A DNA stretch of 13,429 bases from NCBI GenBank assembly GCA_900546735.1, contig URDW01000046.1, forward strand, positions 1-13,429, read 5' to 3'. This stretch comes from an uncultured Oscillospiraceae bacterium. GTDB taxonomy: Bacteria; Bacillota; Clostridia; Oscillospirales; Acutalibacteraceae. The position numbers and the translations under genes were made by a program. The notes under the pieces were generated by a model, which saw nothing but the letters and a program-made list of their open reading frames with translations, ran no database searches and was not told the DNA's origin. Position 1 is the first letter of the stretch; the number at the start of each line of letters is the position of its first letter. Of this stretch, positions 1 to 6,062 are shown one piece after another.

Positions 1-765
1 TATAAGAGACAGGTCCGGCAGCTTATGCGCAAGATTCGGCCGGATACGGACTTTAAAAAATGTGTTCAAAAACGCCGTTATGCTTTCGCACGGGAAGCTG
101 TATTCTTCAAAATCAAAAGTCAGCGTATCGCCTTTTTTTAAAGATACGCCGCGGTCGTCTGAGGGCGCGCCGGTCGTGCACATGGCATATTTCGTTTCTT
201 CACGCACACAGGGCGCAGAAAGGTAAAAACGAAGCTTCCCATTTTCCAGATTTTCCGCAACCGTAAGGCCGAAGTTGCCGGCCTCGTTTTTCTGCCGCCA
301 AAACAGCAAGAAGCCCTGCTTGCGGCTTTCGGAAAAATAGCCGGCGCACGGCGTGGTCAAATCACCGGTATTGAGCTGCGCCCTTCCTGTGCCGTCCAAA
401 TAAAGCCGCGGGACATCCGTAATGACCGGACCTTTGCGGCACATGGCAAGATCTTCCCGGGTATACATCGGCGCATATTCCCGCCGGACGCTATAAAAGC
501 GGTTGCCGTTGTAAAGCGCAGCCGGCGCAAAAATGTAATCCGAAAGATCGTGGGCATCGGCCTCAAAAATCACGCTGATCCCCACCTGCTTGCAGGTTCG
601 CTTTGCCGTAAAAACAAGATGCGTGACTTTAAAGCCGTCTTGCCCGGTGTGCGACTGCACCGTAAGCGCAACATCTTCCGAAGAAGTGTTTTCGGCGATC
701 GGGTATTCCCAGCGTGAAAGCAATTTAGACGCATTATACTGGTTAAAGGAAAACAAACACTTCAT
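1..765 (-). CDS. Uncharacterised protein, N-terminal 255 residues (3' end beyond window)
   Basis: An open frame runs from ATG at 765 to the left edge without a stop, so only the N-terminal 255 residues are present. A GAGAGG-type ribosome binding site lies about five bases upstream of the ATG. There is no signal peptide or membrane segment, so the product is probably cytoplasmic. The visible part is rich in alternating hydrophobic/polar stretches, suggesting beta-sandwich folds, and has an ALYNGNRF motif at residues 83-90 and a YAPMYT motif near 97-102. It resembles the N-terminal part of large carbohydrate-active or uncharacterised proteins of Firmicutes, but I cannot name the family. It lies 124 bases downstream of the LacI regulator gene in the same direction and has its own likely promoter. 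The neighbouring GH3 enzyme makes a role in glycan breakdown plausible; that is inference. The frame is surely coding; its function is open. Confidence 0.8.
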   Translation of the reverse strand, partial: MKCLFSFNQYNASKLLSRWEYPIAENTSSEDVALTVQSHTGQDGFKVTHLVFTAKRTCKQVGISVIFEADAHDLSDYIFAPAALYNGNRFYSVRREYAPMYTREDLAMCRKGPVITDVPRLYLDGTGRAQLNTGDLTTPCAGYFSESRKQGFLLFWRQKNEAGNFGLTVAENLENGKLRFYLSAPCVREETKYAMCTTGAPSDDRGVSLKKGDTLTFDFEEYSFPCESITAFLNTFFKVRIRPNLAHKLPDLSLI

Positions 766-835
766 ATGGCCCTCTCTTATGCTAAACAAAATATTCTGTA
801 CCGGTTATAATTTTTTACACTGCCGTTCGTCACAT

Positions 836-863
836 ATTATATTTTCAGCCTTTATCCATACAA
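836..863 (-). promoter_or_regulatory. Predicted promoter of the left-edge gene
   Basis: Reading the minus strand, a TTGTAT -35 box (858-863) is followed after 16 bases by a perfect TATAAT -10 box (836-841). Transcription would start near 829, leaving a leader of about 65 bases before the ATG at 765. The site lies just after the LacI gene stop at 890. No terminator hairpin separates the two genes, so read-through from lacI is also possible. Confidence 0.6.
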
Positions 864-889
864 ACACAAAGCAATTTTAAATGCAGCCG

Positions 890-1903
890 TCACAAAGACT
901 GATCCACTTTAATGGAAAGTTCTGTATAAAAATCGCTGCCAAACGGGCGCTGGCCGATAACCTTGTCAAAAATAGCTTTCACCGCCTGATAACCCTGTTC
1001 ATAAGGCTGCTGGCAAATGGTGGCCAAAATCCGGCCGGAAAGAAGCGCTTTTTGCGCCATCGGCGTCTCGTCGAAAGTACAGACGCGTATATACCGCTCC
1101 TGTTCGCTGAGCGCACGCAAAGTGCCGTTGACGCCGCCGGCGATTATGTAAACAAAATCCATTTCCGGGTACTGCTGCAGCGCCTGCTGCATGGCGCGGT
1201 ACGCCACTTCGTCATCGTCAAGATTTTCGGACACACCCAGAAGACGTACCCCGGGATAATCTCTGGATAAAATATTGCGGATGCCGTCCACGCGCTGTGC
1301 ATGCCCTTTATGGTGCACGCTGCCCGTAACCAAAAACAGATTTGCCTGTCCGCCTGAAAGCAGACCGACCAGCCGCCCCGCTACACGACCGCTTTTCAGA
1401 TAGTCACAGCCAATGTACTTAGCGTTTTTCAGCGATTCCAGCCGGCTGGTCAGCATAACGACACTAACGCCGCTGCAGACAAGCTGCTGCAGTTTTTGCT
1501 CCACCCTTTCGTCACAAATCGGCGAAACGATCAGCTGCTTTGTGTCCGGGGGCAACGCATTCAGAATATCCAGCAGATGTGCAGCTTCATAACCTTTAAA
1601 CTCTGTTAACGCAAGCCGAATGCCGTAACCGGACAGCTCCTTCTGCGCAGCGGCCATCCCATCCTTCACTGCGGTAAAAAACGGATTCCCAACGCTGTTT
1701 AAGATCACGGGCACAAGCGTGGTTTTTCCCGAACGCACAAGCGCCGTTCCCAGAATATTCGGGCGGTAATTGTATTTTTTTGCAATGGCCAGAACGCGCG
1801 CCTTCGTTTCAGGGGAAACGCCCGGCCGGTCTTTGAGCGCACGGTCGACCGTGCCGCGGCTGACACCGGCAAGAGCCGCAATTTCTTTTTCGGTGATCGG
1901 CAT
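890..1903 (-). CDS. LacI-family transcriptional regulator
   Basis: This 337-residue protein has the standard LacI/GalR layout and length. An N-terminal helix-turn-helix spans about residues 4-27 (EIAALAGVSRGTVDRAL), followed by the hinge region ending in YRPN at 46-49. A periplasmic-binding-protein-like sensor domain covers about 60-330. It should bind a palindromic operator as a dimer and release it on binding a sugar. The start at 1903 is supported by GGGAG eight bases upstream (1912-1916). The gene is divergent from the GH3 glycosidase, and an 18-bp dyad lies between them. The simplest reading is a local repressor of the GH3 gene and of itself, possibly also of the left-edge gene. The inducer is unknown; a xylo- or gluco-oligosaccharide product is a guess based on the neighbour. 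Family assignment is firm, target and ligand are inferred. Confidence 0.93.
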   Translation of the reverse strand: MPITEKEIAALAGVSRGTVDRALKDRPGVSPETKARVLAIAKKYNYRPNILGTALVRSGKTTLVPVILNSVGNPFFTAVKDGMAAAQKELSGYGIRLALTEFKGYEAAHLLDILNALPPDTKQLIVSPICDERVEQKLQQLVCSGVSVVMLTSRLESLKNAKYIGCDYLKSGRVAGRLVGLLSGGQANLFLVTGSVHHKGHAQRVDGIRNILSRDYPGVRLLGVSENLDDDEVAYRAMQQALQQYPEMDFVYIIAGGVNGTLRALSEQERYIRVCTFDETPMAQKALLSGRILATICQQPYEQGYQAVKAIFDKVIGQRPFGSDFYTELSIKVDQSL

Positions 1904-1916
1904 TTCAACTACTCCC

Positions 1917-1945
1917 TTGTTTTATGTTGTATTCTGTGGTAAAAT
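1917..1945 (+). promoter_or_regulatory. Predicted promoter of the GH3 gene
   Basis: TTGTTT (1917-1922) and TAAAAT (1940-1945) are 17 bases apart on the plus strand, a good sigma-A-type match. Transcription would start near 1952, about 80 bases before the ATG at 2032. The -35 box directly abuts the Shine-Dalgarno site of the opposing regulator gene (1912-1916). Other weaker boxes occur in this AT-rich stretch, so the exact choice is uncertain. Confidence 0.55.
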
Positions 1946-1959
1946 TCTATTGTATGATG

Positions 1960-1977
1960 ACCGTGCACGAGCACGGT
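1960..1977. promoter_or_regulatory. Candidate LacI-family operator (18-bp dyad)
   Basis: ACCGTGC and GCACGGT form perfect 7-bp arms around the four bases ACGA. The dyad sits between the two predicted transcription starts, at about +9 to +26 of the GH3 transcript and +3 to +20 of the regulator transcript. A bound repressor there could hinder both promoters. A second palindrome, ATGTGCACAT (1978-1987), touches it directly and shares the GTGCAC core. Palindrome, position and adjacency to a LacI gene support an operator; binding is inferred. Confidence 0.65.
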
Positions 1978-1987
1978 ATGTGCACAT
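1978..1987. promoter_or_regulatory. Second palindrome, possible auxiliary operator
   Basis: ATGTGCACAT is a perfect 10-bp palindrome directly next to the 18-bp dyad. It overlaps the -10 box of the regulator promoter by two bases. It shares the GTGCAC core with the first dyad, so it could be a second half-site or a second operator controlling autoregulation. Ten-base palindromes also arise by chance. Confidence 0.4.
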
Positions 1988-2014
1988 TATACAGTTTTTT
2001 TGCTATTTTGTCAA
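1986..2014 (-). promoter_or_regulatory. Perfect-consensus sigma-A promoter of the lacI-type gene
   Basis: On the minus strand TTGACA (2009-2014) and TATAAT (1986-1991) are separated by exactly 17 bases, matching the bacterial housekeeping consensus in all twelve positions. Transcription would start near 1979, with a leader of about 76 bases to the ATG at 1903. The whole promoter lies inside the predicted leader of the opposing GH3 gene. The -10 box overlaps the palindrome at 1978-1987. Confidence 0.85.
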
Positions 2015-2031
2015 TGGGAGTGTGCAATTTC

Positions 2032-4128
2032 ATGAATCAGAAAGCGAAAGAATCACACAGGCAAAAGGGGTTGGAACTGGCCGGAAAGATGTCGGTTCGC
2101 GAGCTGATATCGCAGCTGTTAAGCGCTTCCCGCGGTATCAAGCGGCTGGCGGTCCTGCCCTACAACTGGTGGAACGAGTGTTTGCACGGCGTGGCGCGCG
2201 CAGGTACGGCAACCGTATTTCCGCAGGCCATCTGTATGGCATCCACCTTCAGCGATGAACTGCTGTACAAAAGTGCCGGGATCATTTCTACAGAAGCACG
2301 CGCCAAATATAACGACTGCCAGCAAAAAGGCGACTATGGTATTTACAAAGGACTTACCATGTGGTCGCCGAACATAAACATATTCCGAGATCCGCGCTGG
2401 GGACGCGGTCAGGAAACTTACGGCGAGGACCCATATTTGACCGCCCTGTTGGGGGTCGCATTTATAAAAGGACTTCAGGGAGACGACCCGAACTACATAC
2501 AGACGGCTGCGTGTGCAAAACACTTTGCCGTGCACAGCGGCCCGGAAGCGCAGCGTCATTCTTTTGACGCAAAAGTTTCTAAAAAAGATTTATTTGAGAC
2601 CTACCTGCCCGCATTTAAAATGGCCGTTACGCAGGGCGAAGTATGCGGTGTGATGGGCGCATATAACCGTGTAAACGGTGAAGGCTGCTGCGCATCCAAC
2701 ACGATGATCCAGAAGCTTTTGCGCGACGCCTGGGGATTTGAGGGATATTTTGTATCGGACTGCGGCGCGCTTTGCGATATTGTGAAGCACCACCGGCTGG
2801 CATCCAATCCTGTAAAAGGCGCGGCGCTTGCTTTAAACGCCGGATGTGAACTGGAGTGCGGTAAAATGTTTAAATTTTTGCCGCTTTCCTATGCGTTCAA
2901 AATGGTCAGCCGCGAAACGCTGAAATCTGCCGCCGCCAGGCTCCTCGCTGTACGAAGCAGCCTTGGCATGTTTGCGCACGACTGCCCTTTTGATGCGATC
3001 CCGCCAAATGAAAACGCATCGCCGGCAAACGAAGCCTTTGCTGTGACGATGGCGGAAAAAGGCATTGTGCTTTTGGAAAACAACGGTATCCTGCCGCTGC
3101 AAAATAAGCAGCAGAAATTCCTGCTCATCGGCTACAACGCAGAAAACGATTTGGCCTACCTTGGCAACTATTTTGGTACCCCAACAAGTTTTGTTAAAAT
3201 ACGGCAGGCTTTGCAGGAGATGCACATAAATGCCGATTACGCACAGGGATATTCCTATGATAAAAAGGAAAACGCCCGCTTACAGACAGAGGCTTACAAG
3301 AAAGCACAGCAGGCAGATGTGCTGCTGATGTGCACCGGACTGGACTGCTCCATGGAAGGCGAGGAAGCCGGTGAACTTCTGCAGGGCGGCGGCGGAATGC
3401 TGGGCAAGCAGGGCGACCGCCGCACGCTGGAGCTGCCCAATGTACAAAAGCAGCTGCTGGAGAAACTGATTGCCACAGGCAAAAAAATCATTATTTTAAA
3501 CTTTTCCGGCGGCGCCATGGATTTTCGCCCGTACAAAGCGCGTGTAGACGCCATTATGCAGTGCTGGTACCCCGGGGCAAAAGCAGGCAGAGCCATTGCC
3601 AATCTGCTGTTCGGTGCAGTCTCCCCCAGCGGCAAGCTTCCGGTGACTTTTTACAACAGCACAGACGACCTGCCGGCATTTGAAGATTACGCAATGAAAA
3701 ACCGCACATACCGCTACTTTACCGGCGAAGTACAGTACCCGTTCGGATATGGGCAGACTTACACGACGTTCCGCCTTACAGACTGCACAATAGAGGAGCT
3801 GACGATCTGCTGCAAAATCCAAAACACCGGCACGCGGCATTGTGACGAAGTGCTGCAGGTCTATGTAAAGCAGCCCGAAACGTCATATGCAAACCCGATA
3901 CGCGCACTGATCGCCGTTAGGCGTTTTGCAATACACAGCGGCGAAGAAAAAGAAATCACCGTTTCCCTTTCGGAAAAAGATCTTTATTCGGTCAACGAAC
4001 AGGGCGACACGGTGTACCTGAACGGCCTTTACACATTTACCGTCTCAGACGGGCAAAGCATTGTTTCAAAACCGCTTTATTTTGAAAACAAATCGAAAAC
4101 CGAAATCGTTGAAAAATGCCCGCTTTAA
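2032..4128 (+). CDS. Glycoside hydrolase family 3 beta-glycosidase (beta-xylosidase/beta-glucosidase type)
   Basis: The 698-residue enzyme should cleave terminal beta-linked xylose or glucose from oligosaccharides by the retaining mechanism. The N-terminal barrel carries YNWWNECLHGVAR (44-56), a KHF motif at 163-165, RH at 175-176, and the nucleophile motif SDCGA with Asp243. The second alpha/beta domain follows; Glu442 or its neighbours Glu444-445 (MEGEE) are acid/base candidates, followed by GDRRTLELP. A fibronectin-III-like C-terminal domain completes the usual GH3 layout; no PA14 insert is seen. The WWNECLHGVAR signature resembles beta-xylosidase-type members. There is no signal peptide, so it likely acts in the cytoplasm on imported oligosaccharides. 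The start at 2032 has GGGAG 11 bases upstream; in-frame upstream starts back to 1924 lack a binding site and run into the promoter. It is probably repressed by the divergent LacI protein. Exact substrate is uncertain. Confidence 0.92.
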   Translation: MNQKAKESHRQKGLELAGKMSVRELISQLLSASRGIKRLAVLPYNWWNECLHGVARAGTATVFPQAICMASTFSDELLYKSAGIISTEARAKYNDCQQKGDYGIYKGLTMWSPNINIFRDPRWGRGQETYGEDPYLTALLGVAFIKGLQGDDPNYIQTAACAKHFAVHSGPEAQRHSFDAKVSKKDLFETYLPAFKMAVTQGEVCGVMGAYNRVNGEGCCASNTMIQKLLRDAWGFEGYFVSDCGALCDIVKHHRLASNPVKGAALALNAGCELECGKMFKFLPLSYAFKMVSRETLKSAAARLLAVRSSLGMFAHDCPFDAIPPNENASPANEAFAVTMAEKGIVLLENNGILPLQNKQQKFLLIGYNAENDLAYLGNYFGTPTSFVKIRQALQEMHINADYAQGYSYDKKENARLQTEAYKKAQQADVLLMCTGLDCSMEGEEAGELLQGGGGMLGKQGDRRTLELPNVQKQLLEKLIATGKKIIILNFSGGAMDFRPYKARVDAIMQCWYPGAKAGRAIANLLFGAVSPSGKLPVTFYNSTDDLPAFEDYAMKNRTYRYFTGEVQYPFGYGQTYTTFRLTDCTIEELTICCKIQNTGTRHCDEVLQVYVKQPETSYANPIRALIAVRRFAIHSGEEKEITVSLSEKDLYSVNEQGDTVYLNGLYTFTVSDGQSIVSKPLYFENKSKTEIVEKCPL

Positions 4129-4143
4129 CGAAACGCTACTAAC

Positions 4144-4180
4144 AAAAAGACGAAACGCAATTTTTGCGTTTCGTCTTTTT
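4144..4180 (+). terminator. Intrinsic terminator of the GH3 gene
   Basis: A 17-bp perfect stem (4144-4160 with 4164-4180) encloses a TTT loop and ends in five T residues. It starts 15 bases after the GH3 stop. The stem has A residues on its left side as well, so it could also stop minus-strand transcripts leaving the fucO gene. Confidence 0.88.
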
Positions 4181-4285
4181 ACAGCTTGGCGCCGCTTCAC
4201 GCACTGCGTCGCCTTCGCTGATTTTATCGGAACTATATCTTACAGAATACAGAGTCGTTCTAAACCTATTTTTCCGCGCAAAAAA

Positions 4286-4317
4286 GCCGCCGCAGGTAAT
4301 TTACAACCTGCGGCGGC
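4286..4317 (-). terminator. Intrinsic terminator of the fucO-like gene
   Basis: GCCGCCGCAGGT (4286-4297) pairs with ACCTGCGGCGGC (4306-4317) as a 12-bp GC-rich stem with an eight-base loop. On the minus strand it is followed by a run of T residues (complement of the A run 4280-4285). It lies 25 bases beyond the stop of the iron-dependent alcohol dehydrogenase gene. Confidence 0.88.
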
Positions 4318-4342
4318 GCATGGCACACATTATTTTTTCATC

Positions 4343-5491
4343 TTACATAAGGGAAAGATAAAGCTGCTTGATTTCTTCCACGCTGGTTTCGCGCGGGTTG
4401 CCGGGACGGCAGGCATCGTCATATGCAGACTGGGCAAGGAAATCCACATCCTCGGGCTTGACGATATCTTTCAGATCAGCCGGGATACCAACATCCTGAG
4501 AAAGCTGTTTAACGGCGTCGACCGCAGCCTTCCTGGCTTCATCCAGCGTCATTTCGTCTACGCCGGTAACGCCCATAGCTTTGGCAATATCTCTGTACTT
4601 TTCGCCGGTGGCCGGCGCGTTATACTCCATAACAGTCGGCAGGATGATGGCGTTGGCAACGCCGTGCGGCGTATCATATACAGCGCCGAGCGGGTGCGCC
4701 ATAGAGTGAACGATACCGAGACCTACGTTTGAAAAGCCCATGCCGGCGATATACTGACCAAGCGCCATGCCCTCGCGGCCCTCCGGCGTGTTTTCCACAG
4801 CGCCTCTGAGATGCTTGGCAATGATTTCGATGGCTTTCAGGTGGAACATGTCGCTCATTTCCCACGCGCCGGCTGTGATATAGCCTTCGATCGCATGGGT
4901 GAGCGCATCCATACCCGTAGCGGCCGTAAGACCTTTCGGCATGGAAGACATCATATCCGGGTCAACAACGGCAACGACCGGAATGTCGTGCACATCGACG
5001 CACACCATTTTTCTGCTTTTTTCCGCGTCGGTAATAACATAGTTGATCGTGACCTCGGCTGCAGTGCCGGCCGTTGTGGGCACGGCAATGATCGGTACGC
5101 ACTTATTTTTGGTCGGCGCAACGCCCTCAAGCGAGCGGACATCGGCAAACTCGGGGTTTTTAATGATGATGCCGATCGCCTTGGCCGTATCCATAGAGGA
5201 GCCGCCACCGATGGCGATAATGCAGTCTGCGCCCGAAGCCTTAAAAGCCTCCACGCCCGTCTGCACATTTTCGATCGTCGGGTTCGGCTTGATTTCACTG
5301 TAAATTTCATAGGCGATGCCGGCATTGTCGAGCACATCCGTTACCTTTTTGGTAACGTTGAATTTAATAAGGTCCGGGTCGGAGCACACAAATGCTTTTG
5401 CAAAACCCCTGCCCTTGATTTCCGTAGCAATTTCCTGGATTGCGCCGGCGCCGTGATAGCTTGTCTCATTTAAAACGAATCTGTTTACCAT
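4343..5491 (-). CDS. fucO: Lactaldehyde reductase / 1,2-propanediol oxidoreductase (iron-containing alcohol dehydrogenase)
   Basis: This 382-residue protein matches remembered Escherichia coli FucO almost end to end, with equal length and long shared stretches such as NNPEFADVRSLEG-like, PTTAGTAAEVTINYVITD and GEKYRDIAKAMGV. FucO reduces L-lactaldehyde from fucose or rhamnose cleavage to 1,2-propanediol with NADH. The N-terminal Rossmann domain has the GGGSSMDTAKA motif. The metal ligands are all present: Asp195, His199, His262 and His276, equivalent to E. coli 196, 200, 263 and 277. GGAGG lies about eight bases before the ATG. No fucose isomerase, kinase, aldolase or microcompartment gene is nearby, so it is a single-gene unit. 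It may act as a general fermentative aldehyde reductase. Family call is firm; physiological substrate is inferred. Confidence 0.93.
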   Translation of the reverse strand: MVNRFVLNETSYHGAGAIQEIATEIKGRGFAKAFVCSDPDLIKFNVTKKVTDVLDNAGIAYEIYSEIKPNPTIENVQTGVEAFKASGADCIIAIGGGSSMDTAKAIGIIIKNPEFADVRSLEGVAPTKNKCVPIIAVPTTAGTAAEVTINYVITDAEKSRKMVCVDVHDIPVVAVVDPDMMSSMPKGLTAATGMDALTHAIEGYITAGAWEMSDMFHLKAIEIIAKHLRGAVENTPEGREGMALGQYIAGMGFSNVGLGIVHSMAHPLGAVYDTPHGVANAIILPTVMEYNAPATGEKYRDIAKAMGVTGVDEMTLDEARKAAVDAVKQLSQDVGIPADLKDIVKPEDVDFLAQSAYDDACRPGNPRETSVEEIKQLYLSLM

Positions 5492-5513
5492 AACGATTCC
5501 TCCCCAAAAATAT

Positions 5514-5541
5514 TAACAACAGAATTGTTAGTGCTATTTTA
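5514..5541 (-). promoter_or_regulatory. Predicted extended -10 promoter and overlapping dyad of the fucO-like gene
   Basis: On the minus strand TGG-TAAAAT (TAAAAT at 5536-5541) is an extended -10 element; no convincing -35 box is seen. The expected start, near 5529, falls within an inverted repeat of TAACAA (5514-5519) and TTGTTA (5525-5530) with five bases between. That position suits a repressor site. The half-sites resemble Rex half-sites but in the opposite order, so I do not assign a regulator. Confidence 0.5.
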
Positions 5542-5739
5542 CCATTTTTTTACGCATTTAGAAAGTCGTTTTTGTGTTTCATCTCTAAACTTTTGATTAA
5601 TTTTATGCAAACATGGCTGCTTGCTCCCCAATATACTAAAACATGAACCAATAAGTTGGAAACGTTCAAATTATAGATTTCTCAAATTTCGATTCTTTCC
5701 GGATTTTGTGAGGATGAACATCCTTTCAGCTTTCATTAT
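5542..5739. other. AT-rich intergenic stretch without a recognised gene
   Basis: This stretch lies between the fucO promoter and the tRNA pseudogene terminator. No frame shows convincing coding character, and no RNA motif was recognised. A small perfect hairpin, AGGATG-AA-CATCCT, occurs at 5711-5724. A sequence loosely like a catabolite-response element (TGGAAACGTTCA) lies near 5657-5668 but misses conserved positions. Confidence 0.5.
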
Positions 5740-5770
5740 AAAAAACAGACACCGCAAATGCGGTGCCTGT
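5740..5770 (-). terminator. Terminator copy behind the tRNA-Trp pseudogene
   Basis: On the minus strand, 5760-5770 and 5745-5755 form an 11-bp stem with one G-U pair and a four-base loop, followed by a run of five T residues (complement of 5740-5744). It is a near copy of the functional tRNA terminator at 5956-5975. Its foot has diverged (A at 5749 against G), but pairing is kept through the G-U pair. Confidence 0.75.
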
Positions 5771-5797
5771 GTTTGGCAGGGGCAGAAGGATTCGAAC
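5750..5797. repeat. 48-bp direct repeat, copy A (terminator plus tRNA-Trp 3' end)
   Basis: Bases 5750-5797 are identical to 5958-6005, with a period of 208. The repeat holds most of the tRNA terminator hairpin, the spacer, the CCA end, the acceptor 3' strand, the T-stem 3' strand and the T-loop of tRNA-Trp. Identity stops abruptly just past the T-loop. Confidence 0.95.
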
Positions 5798-5884
5798 GGC
5801 TCCGCCGCCCTCTTGCGGTGCCCAAAATTTGCCTGCTGCTTTCACAGCGCAAATTTTGACCGCTGCGCCAACAAACGCTCCCTT
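5774..5884 (-). pseudogene. Decayed tRNA-Trp copy (pseudo-tRNA)
   Basis: The 3' part (5774-5797) is identical to the tRNA-Trp gene from the T-loop to CCA. Further upstream (minus strand), 5854-5871 aligns with the tRNA's anticodon arm: TTTTG, then ACCGCTGC, then CCAAC on the plus strand, with three bases covering the anticodon missing and three lost next to the D-arm. GCT and CCCT still recall the 5' acceptor end near 5876-5884. Between anticodon arm and T-arm, about 40 extra bases form a hairpin (5823-5832 with 5849-5858). The five bases before the T-loop no longer pair with the T-stem 3' strand. The copy therefore cannot be a working tRNA. The 3' identity is seen directly; treating the rest as a decayed paralogue is inference from a gapped alignment by eye. 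An integration scar is the main alternative. Confidence 0.6.
5815..5863. repeat. Imperfect long hairpin inside the tRNA-Trp pseudogene
   Basis: CAAAATTTGC (5823-5832) pairs perfectly with GCAAATTTTG (5849-5858). An inner GCTG/CAGC stem (5835-5838 with 5845-5848) and an outer GCGGT/ACCGC stem (5815-5819 with 5859-5863) extend it with small bulges. GACCGCTGC (5858-5866) can instead pair with GCAGCGGTC (5897-5905), giving two exclusive folds. The density of dyads suggests a mobile or dispersed hairpin repeat, but its origin is not visible here. Confidence 0.7.
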
Positions 5885-5915
5885 TTTCTGCCGCCGGCAG
5901 CGGTCGCGTGTGTTG

Positions 5916-5937
5916 CCCGGCACGCGCGTGCCTCGGG
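5916..5937. repeat. GC-rich palindrome between pseudo-tRNA and tRNA terminator
   Basis: GGCACGCGCGTGCC (5919-5932) is a perfect 14-bp palindrome. It is flanked by CCC (5916-5918) and GGG (5935-5937) that extend it with a two-base bulge. A smaller hairpin, CTGCC-GCC-GGCAG, lies at 5888-5900. Neither has a T-run, so they are not simple terminators. Confidence 0.7.
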
Positions 5938-5949
5938 TTTCAAAGCATT

Positions 5950-5975
5950 AAAAAAGGCACCGCAAATGCGGTGCC
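5950..5975 (-). terminator. Intrinsic terminator of the tRNA pair
   Basis: GGCACCGC and GCGGTGCC form an 8-bp stem with an AAAT/ATTT loop at 5956-5975. On the minus strand six T residues follow (complement of 5950-5955). It begins seven bases after the CCA end of tRNA-Trp. Confidence 0.9.
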
Positions 5976-6005
5976 TGTGTTTGGCAGGGGCAGAAGGATT
6001 CGAAC
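5958..6005. repeat. 48-bp direct repeat, copy B (within the intact tRNA-Trp locus)
   Basis: This is the partner of 5750-5797 and is identical over 48 bases. It covers the stem of the tRNA terminator and the last part of the intact tRNA-Trp gene up to the T-loop. Confidence 0.95.
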
Positions 6006-6057
6006 CCTCGGCACGCGGTTTTGGAGACCGCTGCTCTACCAACTGAGCTATACCCCT
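5982..6057 (-). tRNA. tRNA-Trp (anticodon CCA)
   Basis: The minus strand folds as a complete cloverleaf. The acceptor is AGGGGTA/TGCCCCT, the D-stem GCTC/GAGC, the anticodon stem GCGGT/ACCGC with loop CTCCAAA, and the T-stem GAGGG/CCTTC with loop TTCGAAT. The discriminator is G and CCA is encoded at 5982-5984. The loop gives anticodon CCA, which reads UGG. It is the second gene of a pair, five bases after the CAU tRNA, and is followed by a terminator. Its 3' end is duplicated 208 bases away. Confidence 0.97.
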
Positions 6058-6062
6058 ATATC

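Noticed and set aside
881..1270. Plus-strand frame overlapping the lacI-type gene
   Set aside because: Antisense shadow of the regulator; no ribosome binding site or recognisable motif.
1924..2031. Longer GH3 protein starting at the ATG at 1924
   Set aside because: That start overlaps the promoter, lacks a ribosome binding site, and adds 36 residues with no family match; ATG 2032 follows GGGAG and fits the family's N-terminus.
5514..5530. Rex repressor site upstream of fucO
   Set aside because: Rex sites have TTGTTAA-type followed by TTAACAA-type half-sites; here the order is reversed, so the match to Rex is not supported, though the dyad itself is kept as a candidate operator.
5657..5670. 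Catabolite-response-element-like sequence TGGAAACGTTCA upstream of fucO
   Set aside because: It misses conserved positions of the CcpA site consensus, its dyad symmetry covers only the central six bases, and it lies far upstream of the predicted promoter.
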